This document shows positions 1-8,200 of a stretch of 64,000 bases of DNA, piece by piece; positions within the stretch are counted from its first letter, which is position 1, and every line of letters begins with the position of its first letter. Below the pieces are notes generated by a model. It did not search any database. It saw only the letters and a list, made by a program, of their open reading frames with translations, and was not told the DNA's origin. The stretch is from Schumannella luteola (GTDB lineage Bacteria > Actinomycetota > Actinomycetes > Actinomycetales > Microbacteriaceae). A program made the translations under genes and the position numbers. The DNA is taken from the NCBI RefSeq assembly GCF_013408685.1, contig NZ_JACBZY010000001.1, positions 62,001 through 126,000 on the forward strand, read 5' to 3'.

Positions 1-1
1 G

Positions 2-268
2 CCCCACCGGGGCGCGCCGCTCGTGCTGCATGTCACCGCGATCGAGCCGCGGTCGCGCTTCGCCTTCCGCTGGCATCCGATCGACGGGGAGGACGCGACC
101 ACCACGGTCGAAGTGATCGTCGAGGAGGCAGCGGAAGGCACCCTCGTCACGTTCACCGAGAACGGCTTCGACGCCCTGCCCGAGGATCGGCGCACGGCCG
201 CGCGCGAGGGCAACGAGGGCGGTTGGGATGCGCAGACCCGGCTGCTCGCGGGCTACCTGGCGGCCTGA
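2..268 (+). CDS. SRPBCC (AHSA1-like) domain protein, 3' part only
   Basis: The reading frame is open from base 2, so the gene begins before the window and only the last 88 or so codons are seen. The sequence has the look of the C-terminal half of an AHSA1/START-type SRPBCC domain: a strand with RSRFAFRWHP, acidic beta strands (TTTVEVIVEE, GTLVTFTENGF), and a final helix with the GGWDAQTRLLAGYL pattern common in this family (GW followed by a helix closing the ligand cavity). These proteins bind hydrophobic ligands or partner with ArsR-type regulators; no specific role can be assigned. It ends at a TGA 60 bases before a strong hairpin. Confidence 0.75.
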   Translation, partial: PHRGAPLVLHVTAIEPRSRFAFRWHPIDGEDATTTVEVIVEEAAEGTLVTFTENGFDALPEDRRTAAREGNEGGWDAQTRLLAGYLAA

Positions 269-330
269 GCCGCGCCGCTCTCGCGTCCCGGCCGTGCGCC
301 GACCGCGGCGCTCATGCCCTGGGAACGACG

Positions 331-363
331 AAGGCCCCGGGATCTCAGAGATCCCGGGGCCTT
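331..363. terminator. Strong hairpin terminator, probably bidirectional
   Basis: A perfect 15-bp inverted repeat (331-345 with 349-363) with a 3-base loop. It lies downstream of the SRPBCC gene on the plus strand and directly downstream of tRNA-Ser on the minus strand, so it probably ends both transcripts. No long T-run, as is usual at this GC content. Confidence 0.8.
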
Positions 364-367
364 CGAC

Positions 368-457
368 TGGCGGTACCGGTGGGATTTGAACCCACGGATG
401 GCTTGCACCATCACATGTTTTCGAGACATGCTCCTTCGGCCGCTCGGACACGGTACC
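368..457 (-). tRNA. tRNA-Ser (anticodon CGA)
   Basis: On the minus strand the acceptor arm GGTACCG (457-451) pairs with CGGTACC, followed by discriminator G and an encoded CCA (370-368). The anticodon stem CATGT/ACATG encloses loop CTCGAAA, giving anticodon CGA, which reads UCG. A long variable arm is present (GATGGTGCAAGCCATC), as expected of a class II serine tRNA, and the T arm is GTGGG-TTCAAAT-CCCAC. A minus-strand TAGACT at 470-465 is a plausible -10 box. Confidence 0.96.
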
Positions 458-708
458 GCCGACGAGTCTAGCCCAGACCGGAGGGTGGTCGTGACCACGC
501 GGTCGCAGCCCTCACCCCTCGACGCGGACGCACCCGCGGGTCTAGGTTCGATTCGTCCCCCGTTCGGGGGCCACCCGAGCGATGCCGCCGCCGCTGCACG
601 GCCCCGACTTCCCGCTCGGCGCGAGCCCGTCGGACGCCGGTCACACCACACCCACCACATCACCGGCAGAGCCCCGTGCGCACGCGGGGTCGACTCAGGG
701 AGAGCTCC

Positions 709-2475
709 GTGACGTTCGTCCGATCCCACTCATCCGCCACCGAGGCCGCCGCGAGCGGCGCGACCGGCCCGAGCCGCACCCGCCGCGGCATCGCCGTCGC
801 CGCGGCCGTCGCACTCGGCCTCGGCGCCGCGCTCACCGGCGCGACCGCCGCGCAGGCGCACGGCTCCGACCACGGCGGAGGGAGCGGAGGCGGCGGATAC
901 GGCTCCGGCAGCAGCTCCTGGCCCGGCACCGCGGGCTGGGGCGTCGACGACCACGCCCTCACCCCGCGCACGAAGTTCACGATGAACCCCGACGGCTCGA
1001 GCGGCACGACGCAGGGCGGCGAGGGCATCCCGAACATCGACGTCGTCAAGAAGACCATCGCGACCTACTACGGCGACCCCGGCACGGGCATCGCGAACAA
1101 GACCGACTCGCCCTACATCCGCGAGATGGATGCGCTCACCGCCGCCGAGACCGCGAAGCTCAAGCCCGCCTACGACGCCGCGATCGCCGCCGGCCAGAAG
1201 CCCGCGATCGTGTTCGACGCCGACGACACCACGCTCTGGACCTACGACATGGAGGTCGCGGACATGAAGTTCGTCTTCGACCCCGTGAAGCAGGACGAGT
1301 GGGTGCAGGATGAGCGCTTCGCCGCGACGCCGGGCATGACGGCCTACGTGAAGGCCGCGAAAGATCTCGGCTTCACGATCTTCGGCCTCACCGGGCGCAA
1401 CGACGACCAGAAGGATGCCACGGTCGCCAACCTCGCGAAGGTCGGCTACGAGGGCTTCACCACCGCGGACTTCTTCACGAAGTGGACCGGCGTCGGCGCA
1501 TCCACCCAGCCCGACTACATCAGCTGCGCCACCGCGAAGTGCACCACGGTCGAGTACAAGGCCGGCACCCGCAAGCACATCGAGCAGGACCTCGGCTACA
1601 CGATCACGCTCAACGTCGGCGACCAGTTCAGCGACCTGCAGGGCGGCTTCGCCCAGCGCGCGCTCAAGCTGCCGAACCCGACCTACTACCTCCCGTCGGC
1701 GAACCTGCCGGGCGTGACCGAGCCGGCGCTCGCCCCGCGCATGCAGTTCACGATGGCGGCGGATGGGTCGAGCGGTGCGACGCAGGGCGGTGAGGGCATC
1801 CCCAACATCGACAGCGTCAAGTCGACCATCTACGCCTACTACGGCGACCCCGGCACGGGCATCGCGAACACGACCGACTCGCCCTACATCCGCGAGATGC
1901 GCTCGATCGTGTCGAAGCAGATCCCCCGCGTCGCAGCCGCCTGCTACCTCGGCAAGAAGCTGAAGAAGAACCCGGCGATCGTGCTGGATGCCGACGACAC
2001 CACCCTGTGGACCTACGACATGGAGGTCGCCGACATGAAGTTCGTCTTCGACCCGGTGAAGCAGGACGTCTGGGTGCAGGAGCAGCGCTTCCCGGCGACG
2101 CCGAGCATGCAGTCGCTCGTCTCGATCGCGAAGAAGGCCGGCTGCACGATCATCGGGCTGACGGGCCGCAACGACGACCAGAAGGATGCGACGATCGCCA
2201 ACCTGGCGAAGGTCGGCTACTCCGGATTCGCGGCCGCGAACTACTACACGAAGTGGACCGGGGTCGGCGCCTCGCAGCAGCCGTCGTACATCCACTGCGC
2301 CGCCGCGAAGTGCACGACCGTCGAGTACAAGTCGCAGACGCGCGCGCATGTGCAGTCGCGTGACGGCGGCAAGTACACGATCGTCGCGAACTTCGGCGAC
2401 CAGTTCAGCGACCTGCTCGGCGGATCGTCGCTCACCGCGGTGAAGCTGCCGAACCCGACGTACTACCTGCCGTAG
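709..2475 (+). CDS. Secreted protein with two tandem HAD (acid phosphatase, subfamily IIIB-like) domains
   Basis: I chose the GTG at 709 because AGGGAGAG lies just upstream; the product is then 588 residues. A signal peptide is clear (twin Arg, then an Ala/Leu core ending ATAAQAHG near residue 55). The rest is two similar units of about 250 residues, each opening with a TMxxDGSSGxTQGGEGIPNID-type segment. Each unit keeps the HAD motifs: DADDTT with nucleophile Asp at about 170 and 427, TGRNDDQKDAT (motif II), a Lys in motif III, and GDQFSD (motif IV). Members of this class hydrolyse phosphomonoesters outside the cell. Both sites look catalytically intact, so this appears to be an internal duplication that kept function. 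Substrate unknown. Confidence 0.85.
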   Translation: MTFVRSHSSATEAAASGATGPSRTRRGIAVAAAVALGLGAALTGATAAQAHGSDHGGGSGGGGYGSGSSSWPGTAGWGVDDHALTPRTKFTMNPDGSSGTTQGGEGIPNIDVVKKTIATYYGDPGTGIANKTDSPYIREMDALTAAETAKLKPAYDAAIAAGQKPAIVFDADDTTLWTYDMEVADMKFVFDPVKQDEWVQDERFAATPGMTAYVKAAKDLGFTIFGLTGRNDDQKDATVANLAKVGYEGFTTADFFTKWTGVGASTQPDYISCATAKCTTVEYKAGTRKHIEQDLGYTITLNVGDQFSDLQGGFAQRALKLPNPTYYLPSANLPGVTEPALAPRMQFTMAADGSSGATQGGEGIPNIDSVKSTIYAYYGDPGTGIANTTDSPYIREMRSIVSKQIPRVAAACYLGKKLKKNPAIVLDADDTTLWTYDMEVADMKFVFDPVKQDVWVQEQRFPATPSMQSLVSIAKKAGCTIIGLTGRNDDQKDATIANLAKVGYSGFAAANYYTKWTGVGASQQPSYIHCAAAKCTTVEYKSQTRAHVQSRDGGKYTIVANFGDQFSDLLGGSSLTAVKLPNPTYYLP

Positions 2476-2499
2476 GGGTGGGCTCGCGCCGGTGTGCAT

Positions 2500-2536
2500 C
2501 CACCCATGGAGGTTCTGCCCACGAGCCTCCGGGTGG
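2500..2536 (+). terminator. Putative terminator of the double-HAD gene
   Basis: CCACCC-AT-GGAGG (2500-2512) can pair with CCTCC-G-GGTGG (2526-2536), an imperfect 11-bp stem 25 bases after the stop codon. Moderate support because of the bulge. Confidence 0.45.
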
Positions 2537-2624
2537 CGGCGCACCGTGCGCATAGGAACGGCAAAGACTCGCTTCCTACCTTCAGGACATGCCCGATCGA
2601 CGGGCGAGGATCTCGGAGGCAGAC

Positions 2625-3413
2625 ATGGACGAGCAGGACCGCCGGAATGGTGAACCGGTCGAGGACGCCGCCATCGAGCCCGAGGTCCGGGTGGGCGACA
2701 CCGCCCCGGAGAGCGGAGTGCAGCCGCCGACCGGGGCAGCGCCGGAGAGCGAGGCACCTCAGGTGGTCGGCTCGGTGGCGGCGACGACGGACGGCGTCCA
2801 GCCGACCGGCGACGCCGCCGAGCAGCCGACGACCGTGATGCCCGAAGCTCCCGGCGCGCCGTCGCCGCTCCCGCAGGCGGTGGCCGGCCCCACGCTCACG
2901 CTCTCCTCGAGGGCGAAGCGCTACCGGGTGCCGGCCGCCGCCGCAGCGATCGCACTGGTCGTCGGCGGCGTCGCGGGCGGCCTCATCGGCTACGGCGTGC
3001 CCCGCGGGGTGGATGCCGTGAACGCCGGGCAGTTCGGGCCCGACTCGACGACCGGATACGGCGGCTTCAGCGGCCAGGGGCAGGGCGGTCCGGGTGGATC
3101 GGGCTCCGGTTCAGACGGCTCCGGCCAGAGTTCGGACGGCCAGAGCTCCGATGGTTCCAGCGGATCGCAGAACGGCTTCGGTCCGGGATCCGGACAGGGA
3201 GGGCCCGGCTTCGGCCAGGGCGGCCCGGGACAGAGCGACTCCGGACAGGGCGGATCGGGCCAGAGCGACTCAGGCCAGAGCGACTCGGGGTCGGGGTCGG
3301 GGTCGGGTTCGGGTTCGGGTTCGGGTTCGGGTTCCGACGATTCCGGATCGGACTCCGACAGCTCCGGCTCTTCTTCGTCGACTTCGAGCAGCTCCGGCAC
3401 CTCCGACAGCTGA
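2625..3413 (+). CDS. Membrane-anchored protein with Ser/Gly/Asp-rich repetitive exterior
   Basis: Start taken at ATG 2625, which has GGAGG at 2615-2619; an in-frame ATG at 2589 lacks such a site. The 262-residue product has an acidic, proline-rich N-terminal half (about 95 residues, cytoplasmic), one membrane segment (IALVVGGVAGGLIGYGV, about residues 105-122) and then only low-complexity sequence: Gly/Gln/Ser repeats, a run of Ser-Gly dipeptides and a Ser/Asp tail. The first half resembles the N-terminus of actinobacterial membrane-bound trypsin-like proteases, but no protease domain follows. It may be a surface stalk or a truncated derivative. The Ser-Gly run is coded by eight TCGGGK hexamers (3285-3332). 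Confidence 0.7.
   Translation: MDEQDRRNGEPVEDAAIEPEVRVGDTAPESGVQPPTGAAPESEAPQVVGSVAATTDGVQPTGDAAEQPTTVMPEAPGAPSPLPQAVAGPTLTLSSRAKRYRVPAAAAAIALVVGGVAGGLIGYGVPRGVDAVNAGQFGPDSTTGYGGFSGQGQGGPGGSGSGSDGSGQSSDGQSSDGSSGSQNGFGPGSGQGGPGFGQGGPGQSDSGQGGSGQSDSGQSDSGSGSGSGSGSGSGSGSDDSGSDSDSSGSSSSTSSSSGTSDS
3285..3332 (+). repeat. Eight tandem hexamers TCGGGG/TCGGGT within a CDS
   Basis: Three TCGGGG units followed by five TCGGGT units, all in frame and coding Ser-Gly pairs. Such arrays can change length by replication slippage without changing frame. Confidence 0.9.
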
Positions 3414-3530
3414 CGCCGGCTCGGCGGCATCCCCACAATTCAAGAACTTCCGCTCCCCGCGAGCCGCGCGCGTGCGGTCGGCACATCTCCCCCACGGCCG
3501 GTCGCACACGAAGGGCCAACGGGAAGCGGA

Positions 3531-3567
3531 GCCCTCCCCGATGAGGATCGGGAGGGCGCGCCGGGCG
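3531..3567 (+). terminator. Hairpin between the repeat-rich protein gene and radA
   Basis: GCCCTCC-C-CGAT (3531-3542) pairs with ATCGGGAGGGC, one bulged base, loop GAGG. A second imperfect stem (3596-3612 with 3631-3647) lies between it and radA. The first is a plausible terminator; nothing else is recognisable in the 299 bases 3414-3712. Confidence 0.5.
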
Positions 3568-3712
3568 GACGGGGGTCCGCGCCGCCCGACGCGAAGGAGG
3601 CCGTCGACGTCGGCAGGTGGATGCCCCACTCGACGCCGGCGGCCTCCTCGGCGTCCGCGCTTCCTGTGCAGAGTGCGCGCCCGACGTCGGCGGTGCCGCC
3701 TAGCCTGAGACC

Positions 3713-5068
3713 ATGGCCCGCCCCGCAGCACCCTCCGCCTACGTCTGCTCCGAGTGCGGCTGGGGCGGAGCCAAGTGGATGGGGCGCTGCCCGGAGTGCC
3801 AGGCCTGGGGCACGGTCGTCGAGCGGGATGCGCCGCGCGCCGCGGTCGCGCCTGCTCGCGTGAGCGACGCTCGCGTCGCGCGACCGATCACGCAGCTCGG
3901 CACGGCCGAGGTGCAGCGCTCGGCGAGCGGCATCGCCGAGTTCGATCGCGTGCTCGGCGGCGGCGTCGTGCCGGGCGCCGCGATCCTGCTGAGCGGCGAG
4001 CCCGGCGTCGGCAAGTCGACCCTGCTGCTCGAGGTCGCGTCCCGCGCGGCACGGGCCGGGCAGCGCGTGCTCTATGTGAGCGCCGAGGAGTCGGCCGGGC
4101 AGGTGCGCCTGCGCGCCGAGCGCACGAACGCGCTGCACGACGAGCTCTACCTGGCGAGCGAGACCGACCTGGCGACGATCCTCGGCCAGGTGGATGCCGT
4201 GAAGCCGCAGCTGCTCATCGTCGACTCGGTGCAGACGGTGTCGTCGGCCCTGAGCGACGGCGCGGCCGGCCAGCCGGCGCAGGTGCGCGAGGTCGCGGGC
4301 ACGCTCATCCGCGTCGCCAAGGAGCGCGACCTGCCGGTGCTGCTCGTCGGCCACGTGACGAAAGACGGCTCGATCGCGGGTCCGCGTCTGCTCGAGCACC
4401 TGGTGGATGTGGTCTGCAGCTTCGAGGGCGACCGCCAGACCGCGCTGCGCTTCATCCGCGCGCTGAAGAACCGCTTCGGCCCGACCGACGAGGTCGGCTG
4501 CTTCGAGATGACCGGCGACGGCATCGCCGAGGTGCCGGATCCCTCGGGACTGTTCCTGTCGCGCGCGGCGACGCCCGTCAGCGGAACCTGCGTGACGATC
4601 GCCGTCGAGGGGCGTCGCGCGATCCCGGTCGAGGTGCAGGCGCTCATCGTCGGCTCGCAGGCGCCGCAGCCGCGCCGCGTCGTCAACGGCGTCGACGCCT
4701 CGCGCGTCGCGATGCTGCTCGCAGTGCTCGAGCGCCGCTGCGGACTCAAGCTCTCGACCGCCGACGTCTACGTGTCGACCGTGGGCGGCATCCGCCTGAC
4801 CGAACCCGGCGCCGACCTGGCGATCGCGCTCGCCATCGCCAGCGCCTATCGCGACAAGGCGCTGCCGCACGAGCTCGCGGCCGTCGGCGAGATCTCGCTC
4901 GCGGGCGAGATCCGCCCCGTCAGCTCGGCGAAGCAGCGCGTGTCGGAGGGCCGCCGGCTCGGCTACACGACCCTGCTCGACAACTCCGCCGGACCGCTGC
5001 GGGATGCCCTGGGCCGCGCCTTCCGCAACGCGGTCGCCGAGCCGCGCCCCGACATCCCCGAGTTCTAG
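3713..5068 (+). CDS. radA: DNA repair protein RadA
   Basis: A 451-residue protein, the normal RadA length. Domains in order: a C4 zinc finger (CSEC at 12-15 and CPEC at 26-29), a RecA-like ATPase with Walker A GEPGVGKST (about 95-103), the RadA-specific KNRFG motif (about 252-256) and a C-terminal Lon-protease-like domain that lacks protease activity (DVYVSTVGGIRLTEPGADL onward). RadA is a hexameric branch-migration helicase that extends heteroduplex during recombinational repair. It stands alone, with a hairpin on either side, and converges on the large GH92 gene. Confidence 0.97.
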   Translation: MARPAAPSAYVCSECGWGGAKWMGRCPECQAWGTVVERDAPRAAVAPARVSDARVARPITQLGTAEVQRSASGIAEFDRVLGGGVVPGAAILLSGEPGVGKSTLLLEVASRAARAGQRVLYVSAEESAGQVRLRAERTNALHDELYLASETDLATILGQVDAVKPQLLIVDSVQTVSSALSDGAAGQPAQVREVAGTLIRVAKERDLPVLLVGHVTKDGSIAGPRLLEHLVDVVCSFEGDRQTALRFIRALKNRFGPTDEVGCFEMTGDGIAEVPDPSGLFLSRAATPVSGTCVTIAVEGRRAIPVEVQALIVGSQAPQPRRVVNGVDASRVAMLLAVLERRCGLKLSTADVYVSTVGGIRLTEPGADLAIALAIASAYRDKALPHELAAVGEISLAGEIRPVSSAKQRVSEGRRLGYTTLLDNSAGPLRDALGRAFRNAVAEPRPDIPEF

Positions 5069-5126
5069 GCCGGCGCACCCCGGCCGAGCCAGTCACCACC
5101 GCCGCCGCCGCGCCCGCGAAGCACCT

Positions 5127-5184
5127 CGATCGGTCGCAGATCGTCGCCCGGCGCGGGGCCGAGGCGACGATTCGCGACCGATCG
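5127..5184. terminator. Long hairpin between convergent radA and the GH92 gene
   Basis: A 22-base arm (5127-5148) pairs with 5163-5184 at 20 of 22 positions, with a 14-base loop. It sits between two convergent stop codons (5068 and 5225), so it should terminate both genes. Confidence 0.8.
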
Positions 5185-5224
5185 ATATGCAGTGGAACCG
5201 AGGTAGCGCGGGAGGTGCGGAGCG

Positions 5225-8200
5225 TCAGGCCCCGGCGCGCGCCGCACGGCGACGGCGCGCCACGACCAGCCCGGCGCCGGCCGCGAGCAGCAGGAGCGCC
5301 GCGGCGAGAGCCTCCGGCAGTCCGCTCACGCCGGTCGCGGCGAGGTCGTCGCCGGCCGCCGATCCGCGTCCGCCCGCGGCGGGCTGCACCGCGCCTGCGC
5401 CCGTGCCACCCGAGCCGCTGCCCGGGGTGCCCGGCGTCCCCGTGCCCGGGGTACCGGTGCCCGGCTCCCCCGTGCCCGGTCCGCCGTCGCCCGGGTCGCC
5501 CGCGCCGGGGTCGACCGCGGCCGGCAGGTGGTCGTCGGCCGTGATGGTGAACAGCACCGTGTACTGCTGGGTGTGCTGACCGTTGGCCGAGGTGACCGTG
5601 ACAGTGCGCGCGTGTGTGGCCGCCGCGAGCGGAGCCTGCAGCAGCGCCTGGGTGGTCGCCGCCGCGAACAGCGTGCGCGCCGACGATCCCGCCGAGCCCG
5701 CCGCCGAGCGCTCCACCGGAGCAGCCCCCGAGGTCACCGACACCGAGGCGCCGTCGACGCTCGCGCTCGCCGAGACGGCGGGCAGCGCGTGCCCGGTCGG
5801 CCAGTCGACGACGTAGGTGCGGATGCTCGGGTCGAAACCGTCGAGCGTGACACCGGCGACCTTGAGGTCGGACGCCGCCGCGATCGACGCATCCGTGTCG
5901 GAGACGCCGTTGCCGACGGTCACGTTGCCGGCCGCGTCGAGCGTGTACTCCGCGGTCATCGCGCGGGCCAGGTCGATGCGCTGCCAGCTCGCATCGCCCT
6001 GCGCGGTGACGTCGAGCGGGTAGCCGGAGTCGAGCGCGGTCTGCTCGAGGATCTGGCGGCGCTGCGCGTCGTCCAGCTCGGGGAACGAGGAGGCCAGCAG
6101 GGCGACCGCGTCATCCGGAACCGTGATCTTCTGCCCGGCGGCGCCGTCCTGCGGCAGGCCGTAGCTGAGGCGCTCGGTGTAGAGCTTCGTCGCCGCGGTG
6201 GCGTCGAGGCCGTTGTAGAGCGCGCCGGCGCAGGCGTTGAGATCGTCGCCGAAGCCGCCGTCGGTGCAGGCGGCGCCGAGCACGCTCTCGAGCTCCTGGT
6301 GCGCCTCGGTCATGAGCGCCGCGAACTCGGGGTCGGCCCAACGGTGCGCGATCGTCGCCTGCGCGGCCATGCGTCCGCCCATCACATCGATCGGGTAGTG
6401 GAAGCCGAGCACGATGCGGTTGTCGCCGTACTCCGAGGCGCGGGCGAGGACCTGCGGCGCGAGCTCGGGCAGCAGGGTCGCCAGCAGGGTGCCGGTGACG
6501 TAACCCGAGTAGGTGTGTCCGCTCGGGAACGAGCCGTTGCCGGCGAGCCCCGCGTACGAGCCGTTGCTCGACTCGTAGATGCGTCCGCCGTCGCCGACGA
6601 AGCCCAGCCGCACGTAGGGGCGCAGGTAGTTGTAGGTGTCCTTCGCCGTGCCGGTCGAGTCGAGACCCTGCGTGACCCGGCCGAACAGCGCCGAGGTCTT
6701 GGGCAGCTTGCCGCCGTTGAGCGCGGTCAGGTAGAGCGAGCCGAGGCGCGATCCGAAGCCGTCGGCCATGGTGACCGTGGGGCTGTTGTCGGCGTCGATC
6801 TCGGCCTTCTTCACCTGCGCGGTCGAGGCGGAGTTGTTGATGCGGATGGCCGTCTGGTCGTTCGCGGCGGTCACCGCAGCCGAGTTCGGCAGGGCCTTGT
6901 TGGTGCCGAGCACGTCGGTGCCGAGCGTGCTGACGCCGCTGAGCAGGTTGACCAGGTAGTCCTTGCCGTTCGCGGTGGCGGGCCAGGCGTCGGAGCTGTA
7001 GCCAGCCGCGAGCGCGCTGGCCGCGAACGGCGAGGCGGATGCGGCGGAGCCGTCAGCAGCGGACGCACCGGCGGCAGCCACGCGCGGCTGGTTCGCCGCC
7101 GGAGCCGGGGCGCCGATCACGACGGGGGTCGCCCACTCGGTCGGCGTCGAGGCGCCGGCCGCGTTGATCGCGGTGACCCGCGCTCGCACCGTCTCGCCCG
7201 CCTTCAGCCAGGTGAAGACGACCGAGGTCTGGCTCGCCTCCACCGTGACCTGGTGGCTGTCGTCGAGCTCGACCAGGTAGCTCGTGACCGGGGTGATCGC
7301 GTCGACGACGGCGGCCCAGCGCACGGTGACGCTCGAGTCGGCGACGACCGCCGAGGCGGCGACCGGGGCGGCCGGGGCCGCGGCCGGCTTCACGGCCAGC
7401 CCGGCGAGCGCAACGGTGAGCGCCGCGGTGGCGGCGTCACGGTCGGCGTCGCTCGCCGCGGTGTCGGCCGCGACGCGCTTCGCCGCGACGAGAGCGGTCG
7501 CCAGCGCAGCAGCCGAGTCCGCCGTGTAGCGGTCGGCGTCGATCGCCGCCGCCTGGGCGATGGCGTCATCCAGTCGGATGCTCGACACCGGCACGAGCTG
7601 ACCGGCGGCGAGGCGCAGGCTGCGGGCCTGGGCATCCACGGCGCTCTGGGTGGTCGGCGCGGCGAGGAGCTTCTTCGCCGCGGCGAGCTCGCGCTGGAAC
7701 ACGGCGAAGTCGATCACCGAGTAGCGCGCGCCGTCGGCGGCGAGACCCTCGGTCGCCGTGATGGCGGCTGCGAGGCCGGTGGTCACGACGCCGCGCTCGA
7801 AGACGAGCTTGTCGACGTTGCCGGCGTAGGGCCGGTTGGCGGCCGGAGTGGTGTGGAACACGAGCTGCACGCTGTGCTTGCCGGTGATCGGCGCCGCGAG
7901 CTTCGCGGTGACCGAGCCGTCGGCCTGCCAGGTCGAGCCGGTGACGGGCAGCGGGATGTTGACGGCGGGAGTGCCGGGCTTCGCCGGGTCGTAGCCGTCG
8001 AGCACGACGTCGATCGACGTGTTGTCGCCGACACGGCTCGAGTTGTTGACGTAGCGCACCGTGATCGCGGTCACGGCCTTGTCGCCGAAGTCGAGCGTGC
8101 CGTAGTCGAGCCAGGCGCCGTTCGCGGTGCCGCCGAGGTTCGTGACCGGGCCGGCGTTGTTCCAGGTGCTGTTCTCGCTCTTGAGGTCGGCGGTGCTCTT

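Noticed and set aside
730-2757. A 675-codon minus-strand frame
   Set aside because: Antisense shadow of the double-HAD gene.
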